Shown one piece after another: positions 16,810-25,944 of a stretch of 27,849 nt of DNA. Position numbers and translations under genes: made by a program. The DNA comes from CAIKZJ01 sp964626015 (lineage in GTDB: Bacteria; Bacteroidota; Ignavibacteria; Tepidaquicellales; Tepidaquicellaceae): the NCBI GenBank assembly GCA_964626015.1, contig CAZVCC010000044.1, positions 1 to 27,849 of the forward strand, written 5' to 3'. Numbering within the stretch: position 1 is the stretch's first letter; each line of letters starts with the position of its first letter. The notes beneath the pieces were generated by a model. It was given only the letters and a program-made list of their open reading frames with translations. It did no database searches and was not told the origin of the DNA.

Positions 16810-17340
16810 TTGAAAAGGCTAATATCAATATTGCTTGCTCTGACTTTAATATTTAATTCCGCAGGGTACATTGTGGTATTCTATCAACTAAAGAAGTATT
16901 TTAAAAAAGAAGCGTTTTCTAAACTGGAAAACTATATCAATCCTAACGACCTCACAACCATTGTCATTTCGAAGCATCAGTATGAAAATGAAGACGAAAA
17001 CTTTTTCTTTGTTGAGCCGCATGAAATAAAATATTACGGCAAAATGTACGATATAGCACGAACCGAATTTACCGAAGACTCAGTATCTTTCCATGCTTTA
17101 AGCGATGAAAATGAAGATAATCTGCATGAGCTTTTCGCTTTCTTTTTTACAAGAAATCTAAACGATAAATATTCGCATACTGCTTCAATTATAAATAAGA
17201 TAATAAGCGATGCCGGATTACCGACAGCAATGACTTTAAATGCATTCTGGAGAGAGAATGTATTTTTCATTTTTGTTTTTTTACTTGATTTATCTGGATT
17301 TGAAAACTTACCTGACCCGCCGCCAAAGCTTCTCATTTAG
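16810..17340 (+). CDS. Small membrane-anchored protein of unknown function upstream of a TonB receptor
   Basis: The frame is open from 16756, but the sequence from the TTG at 16810 (KRLISILLALTLIFNSAGY) looks like a natural start: charged residues followed by one membrane helix. This gives about 176 residues. After the helix comes YQLKKYFKKEA and a mixed alpha/beta region of about 100 residues with many acidic positions (QYENEDEN, DENEDNLHE). The protein ends with a hydrophobic segment and LPDPPPKLLI. I do not recognise an enzyme motif. Similar single-helix proteins occur directly upstream of TonB-dependent receptors in Bacteroidota, some at metal-uptake loci (from memory, unverified). The receptor begins 39 bp downstream, so co-transcription is likely. 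Confidence 0.65.
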   Translation: MKRLISILLALTLIFNSAGYIVVFYQLKKYFKKEAFSKLENYINPNDLTTIVISKHQYENEDENFFFVEPHEIKYYGKMYDIARTEFTEDSVSFHALSDENEDNLHELFAFFFTRNLNDKYSHTASIINKIISDAGLPTAMTLNAFWRENVFFIFVFLLDLSGFENLPDPPPKLLI

Positions 17341-17379
17341 TTTTATTTAAGTCATTTTTTTAAATTAAAATAGAATTGT

Positions 17380-19500
17380 ATGAGAAAAATTTTATTATTT
17401 TCTGTTTTTCTCTTTGTTTTCTGCTTCTTTGGTGATTTATATTCACAAATTGATACAAGTTTCTATGAAACTGAAGAAGTTGTTATTACAGGGACAAGAA
17501 CAGAAAAGAAAATTATTGATATTCCGTACTCTGTAAATAGGATTGCTTCGACTGAATGGCAAGTAACCAGAAAACAGGGTGTTAACGAAGTTCTCAACCT
17601 TGTACCCGGTGTTTTCTTTCAGTCAAGGTACGGAAATCATGACGTTAGAATCTCTATCCGTGGTTTTGGCAGCCGCTCAAACTCGGGTATCAGAGGGGTT
17701 AGAATCTTGCTCGATGGAATTCCCGAATCTGAACCTGACGGTCAGACCAGAATTGAAGCTATTGATTTTACTTCAATCGGAAATATTGAAGTTGTTAAAG
17801 GTAACTCATCCTCTCTTTACACTAATGCACCCGGAGGTGTAATAAATTTCTTGTCCGATGTTAATTTCACGAAAAGTTTCGTCGTTATGGATAATGATTT
17901 CGGTGATTTCGGATTAAGAAAGAATGCTTTGAAAGTAGGCATAAATTCAGGAAGTTCAAGGTTCATGCTTACTTCAAGTTATGAAAATTATGACGGTTAC
18001 AGAGAACATAGTAATGAGTACCAGACCCGAATTAACTCAACTTACATTGCAGAAATTAGCCCTCGAACTACATTAAAAATTTTCGGCTACTATGTCAATG
18101 GATTGATTAAACTACCGGGTTCATTAACTCTTCAGGATTACAACACAAACCCGTTCAAAGCTGATACTGTTGCTTTAGCTTATAACCTGATGAGATACAC
18201 GAGAAAAGGAAGGCTCGGCGTTACTTTCAGTACAAAGTTCGGCAATAATGAAAGTAATGTGTTAGAATTTACGGGCTACGGTACGATAAAAGAGTTGACA
18301 AGAACCGACAGGCGTTTTAGAATCTTTAATAGAAACGGACTTGGTGCTACTGCAAAGTACATAAATTACGCTAAGATTGGTGACAGGAATAATGAGTTTA
18401 CCGTTGGTGTTGACTTCTTCTGGCAGGGGGGTCCGATGAACTATTTTAATAATGTCAACGGAAATAAAGGTGATATTGTCACTGCTGTTGGAAATGAAAA
18501 ACTCGGGAATGTGGGTGTCTATTTTCTTGATCAGTTTTCAATTGTTCCATACAGACTTGATTTTATGCTTACAGGGCGGTATGATAGAGTAAGTTATACT
18601 TCTGAAGACTGGCAGCAAGGAAACACCGATACTACAAGAACTTTTTCCAGATTTACACCAAAAATAGCTTTGAATTACAAAATAACTTCAAAGATAGCTG
18701 CTTATACCTCATTTGGTCTGGGATTTGATACACCTGCAAACAATGAAATGTCGAACTATCCGACTTCATCGAATCAGGGCTTTACAACCCTAAACCCTGA
18801 TATTGAACCGCAGCATTCTGTGAACTTTGAAATCGGTATAAAAGGAAGTTCAAAAGGTATTGAAGGAAAGTATTTCACAAATACTTTTGCTGAAGTGACT
18901 TTCTTTCATTCGCTAATTGAAAACGAAATTGTTCCTTTTGTTATTGATGAAGATTATTTTTACAGAAATGCTGGGAAGACAAGGAGAATTGGGGTGGAGG
19001 CTGGTTTTAACACTGAAATTGTTAAAGGTCTTACTTTAAAAGCAGCTTATACTTTTTCTAAATTCGAATATGTTGATTACGAAGCTCTGATTATTAAAAC
19101 TGCACCTGTTTTTTCACAGTATACTGAAAACTATTCTAACAACGTAGTACCTTCAGTACCGGAACAACTGTTCAGTACAGAACTTGGATATTCACATTCG
19201 TTTAATAAATACATCAATGCATTCATTAAAGGTAATTTGAGATATACAGGCTCAATGTTCGTTAATGATAAGAATGTTGATAGCCTGAAGACTTCGGATT
19301 ATCTACTGTTAGGTGGACAGCTTGGTCTGTCATTTAATTACAACAACTTTAACATTACTGCTTATGCTGGTGTTGATAATATTGGAGATAAGAAATATGT
19401 TTCATTTATCAACATTAACGACATGAGCGGAAAATTTTACGAACCTGGTCCTCTAAGGAATTTCTTCGGTGGAGTTAAACTGGGTTACATTTTTAATTAA
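17380..19500 (+). CDS. TonB-dependent outer membrane receptor
   Basis: The 706-residue protein has a signal peptide (to about residue 23) and a possible TonB box (EEVVITGTR, residues 32-40). The plug domain follows, with IDIPYSVNRI, RGFGSRSNSGIRGVRILLDGIP and IEVVKGNSSSLYTNAPGGVINF. The rest is a 22-strand-type barrel ending in FGGVKLGYIFN. There is no N-terminal carboxypeptidase-like extension, so this is not a SusC-type glycan receptor. The plug motif GxRGIRxLLDGIP resembles FecA-like and other metal-chelate receptors, so iron or another metal complex is a plausible substrate, but nothing proves it. A strong hairpin terminator ends the gene. No TonB/ExbBD genes are in the window. Confidence 0.93.
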   Translation: MRKILLFSVFLFVFCFFGDLYSQIDTSFYETEEVVITGTRTEKKIIDIPYSVNRIASTEWQVTRKQGVNEVLNLVPGVFFQSRYGNHDVRISIRGFGSRSNSGIRGVRILLDGIPESEPDGQTRIEAIDFTSIGNIEVVKGNSSSLYTNAPGGVINFLSDVNFTKSFVVMDNDFGDFGLRKNALKVGINSGSSRFMLTSSYENYDGYREHSNEYQTRINSTYIAEISPRTTLKIFGYYVNGLIKLPGSLTLQDYNTNPFKADTVALAYNLMRYTRKGRLGVTFSTKFGNNESNVLEFTGYGTIKELTRTDRRFRIFNRNGLGATAKYINYAKIGDRNNEFTVGVDFFWQGGPMNYFNNVNGNKGDIVTAVGNEKLGNVGVYFLDQFSIVPYRLDFMLTGRYDRVSYTSEDWQQGNTDTTRTFSRFTPKIALNYKITSKIAAYTSFGLGFDTPANNEMSNYPTSSNQGFTTLNPDIEPQHSVNFEIGIKGSSKGIEGKYFTNTFAEVTFFHSLIENEIVPFVIDEDYFYRNAGKTRRIGVEAGFNTEIVKGLTLKAAYTFSKFEYVDYEALIIKTAPVFSQYTENYSNNVVPSVPEQLFSTELGYSHSFNKYINAFIKGNLRYTGSMFVNDKNVDSLKTSDYLLLGGQLGLSFNYNNFNITAYAGVDNIGDKKYVSFININDMSGKFYEPGPLRNFFGGVKLGYIFN

Positions 19501-19512
19501 AATAAAACATAT

Positions 19513-19544
19513 ACAAGGGAATCTTATTGTGATTCCCTTGTTTT
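19513..19544 (+). terminator. Rho-independent terminator of the TonB receptor gene
   Basis: ACAAGGGAATC (19513-19523) pairs perfectly over 11 bp with GATTCCCTTGT (19531-19541) around a 7-nt loop, and a short T-run follows. Confidence 0.88.
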
Positions 19545-19566
19545 ATATCGTAAAGGATAATCACAC

Positions 19567-21210
19567 ATGCTGAACAATAAAAGTATTCTGACAGTTCTTG
19601 CTTTCATCTTTATATTTTCCGGATCTGCTTTTGGACAATTCAATATTTTTAAATTATTTCCTTCTAATTTCAATCAGATAGAGCCCTTAATCGTAAGACA
19701 TCCTTCTAATCCGCAAATCCTTCTTGCAAGTTCTTTTACTATTAATGCTAATGCTTCTATAAGAAATGAAGGTGTATATGTTTCTACTAATGCCGGTGTC
19801 TCTTGGTTTGGAAGTGATATTGTAAACGATGGCTTTTCTCAGTTTCACAACGGTGACCCGGGTCCTGTGATTGATAAAGATGGTGTGTTTATTCTTATGC
19901 ACTGGCAGACATTTACAGGTCAAACAAACAGAATATATTCCAATTCATCCTCAAATTTAGGTGCTAACTGGTCAGCTCCATACGCATGTTTTTCACCGAA
20001 CGATAACCAGGATAAAAGTGATATAACGACTGATGACTACCCCTCAAGTCCTTATTATGGAAGAACTTACGTCTCGTCAGCTATTCTCCTATCGCCTGTT
20101 TATATTGCTTCAAATTATACTACAAATAACGGTGCTACCTGGAACAGTCCATTCGTTAGGGTAAATCAATCCTATCCCGGTAGAAATGCTTTTGGACCGT
20201 CTATAGTTGTCGGACCGCAGGGACAGGTTTATATTGTATGGGCAGGCAGGTTGAATGTTAGCCCATTCAATGAAAAGAATATTGGATTTGCTGTCTCAAC
20301 AAATGGCGGAGATAACTGGTCAGTAAATGAAAGTATTTATGAATGTAATGGAGTTAATACATCCTCCCTTTCTCCATGGGGAATAAGAGTGAATAGTTAT
20401 CCATCACTTGATATTGACAGATCAAACGGACCGCGAAACGGATGGCTTTTTAATATTACTTGTGAAAAGAATTTAGCTCCCGCGGGTTCGGATGCTGATG
20501 TTGTTATGAGACGTTCATCCGATGGAGGTGCAACATGGTCGGCTGGTGTCAGAGTCAATCAGGATCCCCTCAACAACGGAAAAGTACAGCTGTTTCCGGC
20601 TTTAACAATTGATGATGACGGCGGTTTGAATGTTGTTTACTATGATACAAGAAATACTCCTACTGGAGATTCTCTTCAGGTTTATATATCTCGTTCACAG
20701 GACGGAGGTAATACATGGAAAGATTATCTTGTTGCTGATCAAAAATATTATCCCGGACCTGTTTTCGGTGGGGGAGTAGGAAATCAGGGTGATAACATTG
20801 GTATTGTTGCTTCAGCGGGTAAACTTTTTCCCGTCTGGATGGCTAAATATCCCGGCGAAAGTACTTATCAAATCTGGTGTGCTAATATTGACTTATCAAC
20901 TATCGGCGTTAATCAAATCAGTTCTGAAATTCCTGACGGATATGAGCTCTCGCAGAATTATCCGAATCCTTTTAATCCACAAACGAAAATCAAATACAGT
21001 ATTCCAAAAAATTCCAGTGTATTAATTAAACTGTATAATGTTCAGGGAAAAGAAATCTCAACTCTTGCAGATGGTATGCATACAGCGGGTACCTATGAAA
21101 TTAATTTAAACATAAATGATTTCGGAACTGTAATGTCAAGCGGTATATATTTCTATAAACTTATTGCTGACAATATATCAATCAGCAGGAAAATGCTCTT
21201 AACAAAATAA
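19567..21210 (+). CDS. Secreted Asp-box (sialidase-like propeller) protein with T9SS sorting domain
   Basis: The 547-residue protein has a signal peptide (to about residue 24, SAFG-Q). It has at least five Asp-box turns of the form S-x-D/N-x-G-x-T-W: STNAGVSW, TTNNGATW, STNGGDNW, SSDGGATW and SQDGGNTW. This is the fold of exo-sialidases and related six-bladed propellers. I could not identify the arginine triad and Tyr/Glu pair of true sialidases with confidence, so the call stays at fold level. NYPNPFNP at about residue 463 opens the T9SS sorting domain, which ends in RKMLLTK. It starts after the TonB receptor terminator, so it probably has its own promoter or depends on read-through. Confidence 0.88.
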   Translation: MLNNKSILTVLAFIFIFSGSAFGQFNIFKLFPSNFNQIEPLIVRHPSNPQILLASSFTINANASIRNEGVYVSTNAGVSWFGSDIVNDGFSQFHNGDPGPVIDKDGVFILMHWQTFTGQTNRIYSNSSSNLGANWSAPYACFSPNDNQDKSDITTDDYPSSPYYGRTYVSSAILLSPVYIASNYTTNNGATWNSPFVRVNQSYPGRNAFGPSIVVGPQGQVYIVWAGRLNVSPFNEKNIGFAVSTNGGDNWSVNESIYECNGVNTSSLSPWGIRVNSYPSLDIDRSNGPRNGWLFNITCEKNLAPAGSDADVVMRRSSDGGATWSAGVRVNQDPLNNGKVQLFPALTIDDDGGLNVVYYDTRNTPTGDSLQVYISRSQDGGNTWKDYLVADQKYYPGPVFGGGVGNQGDNIGIVASAGKLFPVWMAKYPGESTYQIWCANIDLSTIGVNQISSEIPDGYELSQNYPNPFNPQTKIKYSIPKNSSVLIKLYNVQGKEISTLADGMHTAGTYEINLNINDFGTVMSSGIYFYKLIADNISISRKMLLTK

Positions 21211-21219
21211 TTGTTGTCT

Positions 21220-21257
21220 CAACTCCAACTGAATCATCAATTTCGGTTGGAGTTTTG
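21220..21257. terminator. Hairpin between convergent genes, possible bidirectional terminator
   Basis: AACTCCAACTGAA pairs with TTCGGTTGGAGTT over 13 positions with one wobble. It lies 10 bp past the plus-strand stop and 10 bp past the minus-strand stop. The T-tracts are short on both strands, so strength is uncertain. Confidence 0.65.
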
Positions 21258-21266
21258 ATTCCAAAT

Positions 21267-22580
21267 CTATTTGACAATCAGCATTTTCCTCGTTTGAGTA
21301 ACAAACTCATTGCTCTTTCCTGTTAAATCCCGTACAGTAATTCTATAGAAATATACTCCTGAGGGAAGATTGCTGCTGTTAAATTTTATGCTGTATTTCC
21401 CTTGGTTCTGCTGTCCATTCTGCAATGTTCGTATTTCTTTTCCTGAAATATCGAAAACTCTTAAAACTACGTAACTGCTGTTTTCAATCTCGTAGGATAT
21501 ATTTGTATACGGATTAAAAGGATTCGGATAGTTCTGCTTCAATTCAAAACTTTTTGGTTTCAACTTTGCTTCATTACCCATGCCTACCGTAGTAGCGTTA
21601 AAACGAAGCATTTTGCCGTATTCTCCAAAAGCGTATCCGTGCTTCGTCCCGGGAAATACAATGTCATTAATAACCGCAGAGTCTGGAGTATTTATTTGAG
21701 TGAAAGATCTGCCGCCGTCCTGAGTAAACACAAAGGTCTGTGTATATCCTAGCGAACCCCATCCGTCTGATAATGTTCTAAACGACATGACAGTCGGCAG
21801 TCCGAATAATTCAAGTGATTCATAAACCCAGTTTTCACCAGCATTAGTCGTTTTTATTACACTCGCACCGTATTCAAAATCTCCTCCGAAACCGAGTGAA
21901 TTTAAAGAATCAAAAAACATCATGTCTATGTTCGGTTCGGGTGATACAATGTAAGGTGTCCATCGTTGTCCGCGGTTTGTTGTGCGCCAGATTACTCCGG
22001 CAATATCCATCACTCCTCCAACGGCATATCCATAGTCTTTGGAATAAAATGAAAAATTCAGCACGGGAAAATTCATTACAACAAGAGAATCGATTTCAAC
22101 ATCAAGCCAGGTTTGTCCGCCGTCTGTAGTCCTTAATATGTTCTTGAAATTGCCTCCCAGAAATCCGTAAAGTGAATCCTGAAAATAAACCTTCTTTAAG
22201 AATACATTTTCTATCGGAAAGAATGATGTGTCCCAGTCAACGCCTCCATTGGTAGTTTTCAGTATATATGAACCGTAAGGTGGCTGTGGATTAAATATAT
22301 TCCATCCAAGTGCCCATCCTAGTCTTTTGTTTAAAAAGAATATATCATGAATAAATGTCTTTGTTCTTGTATTTTGTGTTATCCAGTTCTGTCCCCCGTT
22401 CGATGTCTTCATTATCAAACCCGAATCACCGCAGACCCATCCTGTAACACTGTCGATAAATGATGCTTTCTTTAGATTGATGTTAGTTGGACTGTATGCG
22501 CTCAGCCAGAAATCCTGTGCTGTTAAGGATACCGAAGAAACCGTGATTATGAATAATATTAGTAATCGTTTTAAATACAT
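21267..22580 (-). CDS. Ycf48-like beta-propeller protein with T9SS sorting domain
   Basis: The 437-residue protein has a signal peptide (to about residue 21, LTA-QDF). It has repeated blades of the Ycf48/photosystem II assembly-factor-like type: DSVTGWVCGDSGLIMKTSNGG, RLGWALGW, ILKTTNGGVDW, ILRTTDGGQTW and VIKTTNAGENW. In non-photosynthetic bacteria this fold is a generic secreted propeller, so a photosystem role should not be assumed. NYPNPFNP at about residue 350 opens the T9SS sorting domain, which ends in RKMLIVK. It is the last gene of the leftward four-gene operon, starting 10 bp after the VWA gene. Its place behind two periplasmic chaperones is notable, but a functional link is only inferred. 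Confidence 0.88.
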   Translation of the reverse strand: MYLKRLLILFIITVSSVSLTAQDFWLSAYSPTNINLKKASFIDSVTGWVCGDSGLIMKTSNGGQNWITQNTRTKTFIHDIFFLNKRLGWALGWNIFNPQPPYGSYILKTTNGGVDWDTSFFPIENVFLKKVYFQDSLYGFLGGNFKNILRTTDGGQTWLDVEIDSLVVMNFPVLNFSFYSKDYGYAVGGVMDIAGVIWRTTNRGQRWTPYIVSPEPNIDMMFFDSLNSLGFGGDFEYGASVIKTTNAGENWVYESLELFGLPTVMSFRTLSDGWGSLGYTQTFVFTQDGGRSFTQINTPDSAVINDIVFPGTKHGYAFGEYGKMLRFNATTVGMGNEAKLKPKSFELKQNYPNPFNPYTNISYEIENSSYVVLRVFDISGKEIRTLQNGQQNQGKYSIKFNSSNLPSGVYFYRITVRDLTGKSNEFVTQTRKMLIVK

Positions 22581-22590
22581 TGAAATATTC

Positions 22591-24648
22591 CTATGCTAAA
22601 TTATTTCTTTTACGAATAAACCATTCTATAGATAATAATATTAAAATAAATATTAAATACCAAATCGAATTTCTAAATAGAGATTTGTTTGGAAACGTTT
22701 CTGTGTTTTCATCCTTTGATATGAATAAACTCTCAGTCTCATTCTTTTCCGAAAGATTAACACCTCCGGTCATATTTGCTATTTCCTTCAATATGTTATC
22801 CATTGCTCTCGTTTCCTTGTATTCTTTAAACGGTTCATCTACCGAAAATTTTGTCGCAGCGCTGTATTTAATACCATTATTTTCATACAGGTCCGCTTTT
22901 ACAGTATAGTCACCCTTTTCTAAATACTTCATGTCACCTTGGAATATATTCTCTCCGGTTTGAGAAAGTTCGAGCTCAAAATTTTTACTCTTATTACTTA
23001 TATTTAATTTAACATTATATTTATTTGCTGCATCAATTTCTTTAAATACCGAAGTGAAGTAAACAGGCTCGCTTACGGTGTAGCAGTCCTTGTTCGTTTT
23101 TACTGTAAATTTTTCTTTTGAATTCTCGTCCGTACAAAGAGTTATGAAACCCGATATTACATTCTGCAGGTACTCATAGCTTCCGCCCGGTTTTAAATTC
23201 CATTCATAAAAACCGTATCCTAAAAATGCAGCAGTCTTTATTTCTGATGAGTTGTCAACTACAATAGCCGGCTCGCTGTTCTGAAGTCCCAAGAGTGTCG
23301 AATTTGGTCTCCCGGAAAATGCTCCCTGATAGAAAAATGCCGCCGGTAGAGTCTTTAACCTTCTCAAACTTTCAGTATCATCGTATAATTTGTTTGGAGT
23401 AAAAAATACGTTGCTTTTTATTTCCCTTTTTCCTGTTTCATTGATTGCAAAAGGAAGTATGTCTTTTAATTCGCTGATTTTATCAAAAGATAAATCAGAT
23501 GAATTAAAAAAGAATAATGCGTTTCTTGATTTCTTAATTCCGCTTACAATTAAATCTATCGATTCTTTGCCCGTAAAATTATTGGGAAAACCAATTAGTG
23601 TTATTATATCGTAATCACTAAACTTTGGTAAAACACCCTCGTAATACTCAGATGCGCTCTTTTGAACACGAGTATCATACTTTATGTTTTCCGACCTATT
23701 AAGAGTCTGCTTTAATGATGATAAATCATAACTCGGTGCTCCTGCAATAACAAGCATACTTACCGTGTTATCCGAATAATTAATATAAAAAATTTCATCG
23801 TTGTTAATTTCTGTTACTTCTCCGGTTTCAGGTTCAATTTCCAGTCTGTATTTCTTAATACCCGCTATCGGCGACATTACATCAAACACAGTCTCATATT
23901 CGTATTTAGAACTGCTTGCAACAATTGAATTTGTTCTGATTTTAATATCATTCTCATAAAGATTGATCTTGACTTCTTTATCAGTGTAGAAAGATTTTAT
24001 TTCAGCAAATACTTTTGCCGTGCTGTTAACAAACTGTCTCTTATTGTACAATACGCGATTAAGCACCAAATCCTTTCTTTGTGCGGTATCACCTGTGAGC
24101 TTGTAATGAATAGGAGCTTTTAAATTCCGTGCAGCTATTAGCAAATTATTTCCTTCATTTACTAATCCGTCAGAAATAATGCTTATCGAGTTAATCTTCT
24201 CGAAATTAAGTTCTCTTATATCATCAAACGAAGAAGCAAGATTTGTGGAATATCTGTTGTTAACGTTTGAATCTTTTGTTAATTCCGTTACTTCTTGTAT
24301 TAACCTGCTTCCGAAAGTGTAAATCTTAAAACCATCTCCCTTTTTTGTAATATCAAACACAGAATTCAAAATAGCAGTATCATCGCTCCCTATTTCTGTA
24401 CTGAAACTTTTATCAACCAGAATTATATTCTTTGCTTTTTCAGATATACTTTTGAAATATTCAATGAAAGGATTTAGAAGCAGTGAGAGCATTAAAAAAA
24501 GCGATACTGCTCTTAATGTTATCAGTATCGCTTTTGTAAACTTTGGAAGTTCGTTTTTAATGTATAAAAAAAGACTTAAACCGATTGATATTGCTGCAAA
24601 AAGTATTAACGATAAATATTCTAATATACTTCCCGAGAAAATATTCAT
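22591..24648 (-). CDS. VWA-domain inner membrane protein
   Basis: The 685-residue protein has two N-terminal membrane helices (about 9-30 and 38-60) and one near the C-terminus (NSIWYLIFILILLSIEWFIRK). Between them lies a large periplasmic part. It opens with a VWA-like domain whose metal site DxSxS is intact (Asp79-Lys-Ser-Phe-Ser83), with a further Asp in IISDGLVNEG near 156. A later segment (SMLVIAGAPSYDLSSLKQTL, about 298 on) looks like the glutamine-amidotransferase-like domain found in similar BatA/BatB-type membrane proteins; no catalytic Cys triad was seen. The start is 3 bp after the surA-like stop, so it belongs to the same operon. The role is unknown; an envelope scaffold is a reasonable guess. 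Confidence 0.8.
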   Translation of the reverse strand: MNIFSGSILEYLSLILFAAISIGLSLFLYIKNELPKFTKAILITLRAVSLFLMLSLLLNPFIEYFKSISEKAKNIILVDKSFSTEIGSDDTAILNSVFDITKKGDGFKIYTFGSRLIQEVTELTKDSNVNNRYSTNLASSFDDIRELNFEKINSISIISDGLVNEGNNLLIAARNLKAPIHYKLTGDTAQRKDLVLNRVLYNKRQFVNSTAKVFAEIKSFYTDKEVKINLYENDIKIRTNSIVASSSKYEYETVFDVMSPIAGIKKYRLEIEPETGEVTEINNDEIFYINYSDNTVSMLVIAGAPSYDLSSLKQTLNRSENIKYDTRVQKSASEYYEGVLPKFSDYDIITLIGFPNNFTGKESIDLIVSGIKKSRNALFFFNSSDLSFDKISELKDILPFAINETGKREIKSNVFFTPNKLYDDTESLRRLKTLPAAFFYQGAFSGRPNSTLLGLQNSEPAIVVDNSSEIKTAAFLGYGFYEWNLKPGGSYEYLQNVISGFITLCTDENSKEKFTVKTNKDCYTVSEPVYFTSVFKEIDAANKYNVKLNISNKSKNFELELSQTGENIFQGDMKYLEKGDYTVKADLYENNGIKYSAATKFSVDEPFKEYKETRAMDNILKEIANMTGGVNLSEKNETESLFISKDENTETFPNKSLFRNSIWYLIFILILLSIEWFIRKRNNLA

Positions 24649-24651
24649 CGC

Positions 24652-25938
24652 CTAAAACTTTATGTCAACATAAATAGACTTTTTAAGTTCTTCAATCCAG
24701 TCTTCATAATGTTTATTCTCTTTAAAAACTGTTGCGTATTTCTTTATCCTGTCGAAATCAGTTTCAAGAGTTAGTTTATGGGGCTCATTCTTACCGGTTA
24801 CTTTAAGCAATTCATACCCGTAATTCATGTCATCACCTACTTTAAGCGGTTTGCTTATATCATTATTATTGAGCAATCTGATTTCTTCTACATAGTTGCT
24901 GTCGAGTTTTTCAACGGGTACAAATCCTATGTATCCGCCTTTTTCACTCGTTTCCTTATCCTCGGAATATCTTTTTGCACCCTCTTCAAACGTAAATCTG
25001 CCTGCGCTAATGCTGTCCTTTATGCTGTTCAACAATGCTATAGTCTCAAAATCTGAAGATTCAAGTTTCTTGAATGATACAAGTATATGCTGCGCCCTTA
25101 ATTGGTCACCTTTTTTCTCTGTCAGCTTTATTATGTGATATCCGAATTCTGTTTCAACAACCTCCGATACTTCGTTCAAATCAAGACTGTAAAGTGCCTC
25201 TTCAAATTCTTTAACAAATATGCCTTTCTTTGCAAATCCAAGGTCACCGCCGTTTACAGCCGAACCCTTATCATCTGAATTCCTTTTTGCAAGTTCTGAA
25301 AAGTCAATACCTGCTTTAATGCTGTCAAGTATTTTTAATGCCGTTTCTTTAGATAGTTGCTTTTCTTGCTCGGTCAGCTTTCTTGATTTAAATATATGAT
25401 ACAGCTCAAATTCTTCAGGAGCGGGGGGTAAAGAATCTTTATAATCGTTGTAAAAGTCTCTCACCTCTTTATCTGTTACCTTGGTCTGGCTTGTGAATTT
25501 TTTCCTTCTTAATTTGTCGCTCATCATTTTTTTGATGAGGTCCTCTTTTAGCGTTAACCTTATCTTGACCAGCGGCATCCCGTATATTTCTTGTATTCTC
25601 TCTTCTGAACCAACTTGCTGTATTAGTGATTTCAATCTGTATTCAAGCTCTCTGTTTACTTCTTCATCCTTTACCTCAATGCTGTCCTGCTCTGCTTTCG
25701 CAAGTATTATCTTGTCAGTAATCATCTGCTGGAATATCTGCTGCGCAATTACCGGACTCATGGAAGTAAGATTATTCTGTCTTGCATACATTTGCATCTG
25801 ATACTGTAGGTCGGATTCAAGTATTATATCATTTCCAACAACAGCTATAATCCTGTCGCCTTCTTTCTGTGCATAAACGTTAAATGCTGCCAGAAAGAAA
25901 AGCGGCAGTATTAATATTTTATATATTTTTATTATCAA
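24652..25938 (-). CDS. surA: SurA-like periplasmic chaperone / peptidyl-prolyl isomerase
   Basis: The start is a TTG six bases after the upstream stop; no ATG is available before the signal peptide (ILPLFFLAAFNVYA-Q). The 428-residue protein has a SurA N-terminal chaperone domain (about 25-165; AVVGNDIILESDLQYQ). Two parvulin domains follow (about 179-272 and 282-380), each ending in the typical FGYHIIKLT or YGYELLKVT strand and containing GGDLGF or GGYIGF. SurA carries unfolded outer membrane proteins across the periplasm to the BAM machine. The order N-domain, parvulin, parvulin, short C-terminal helix is as in the family. It sits between another parvulin lipoprotein and a VWA membrane protein in one operon. 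Confidence 0.92.
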   Translation of the reverse strand: MIIKIYKILILPLFFLAAFNVYAQKEGDRIIAVVGNDIILESDLQYQMQMYARQNNLTSMSPVIAQQIFQQMITDKIILAKAEQDSIEVKDEEVNRELEYRLKSLIQQVGSEERIQEIYGMPLVKIRLTLKEDLIKKMMSDKLRRKKFTSQTKVTDKEVRDFYNDYKDSLPPAPEEFELYHIFKSRKLTEQEKQLSKETALKILDSIKAGIDFSELAKRNSDDKGSAVNGGDLGFAKKGIFVKEFEEALYSLDLNEVSEVVETEFGYHIIKLTEKKGDQLRAQHILVSFKKLESSDFETIALLNSIKDSISAGRFTFEEGAKRYSEDKETSEKGGYIGFVPVEKLDSNYVEEIRLLNNNDISKPLKVGDDMNYGYELLKVTGKNEPHKLTLETDFDRIKKYATVFKENKHYEDWIEELKKSIYVDIKF

Positions 25939-25944
25939 ACTTTT

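Noticed and set aside
21267..22580. Photosystem II assembly factor
   Set aside because: The Ycf48-like repeats indicate a fold only; the T9SS tail and the absence of photosynthesis genes argue for a generic secreted propeller.
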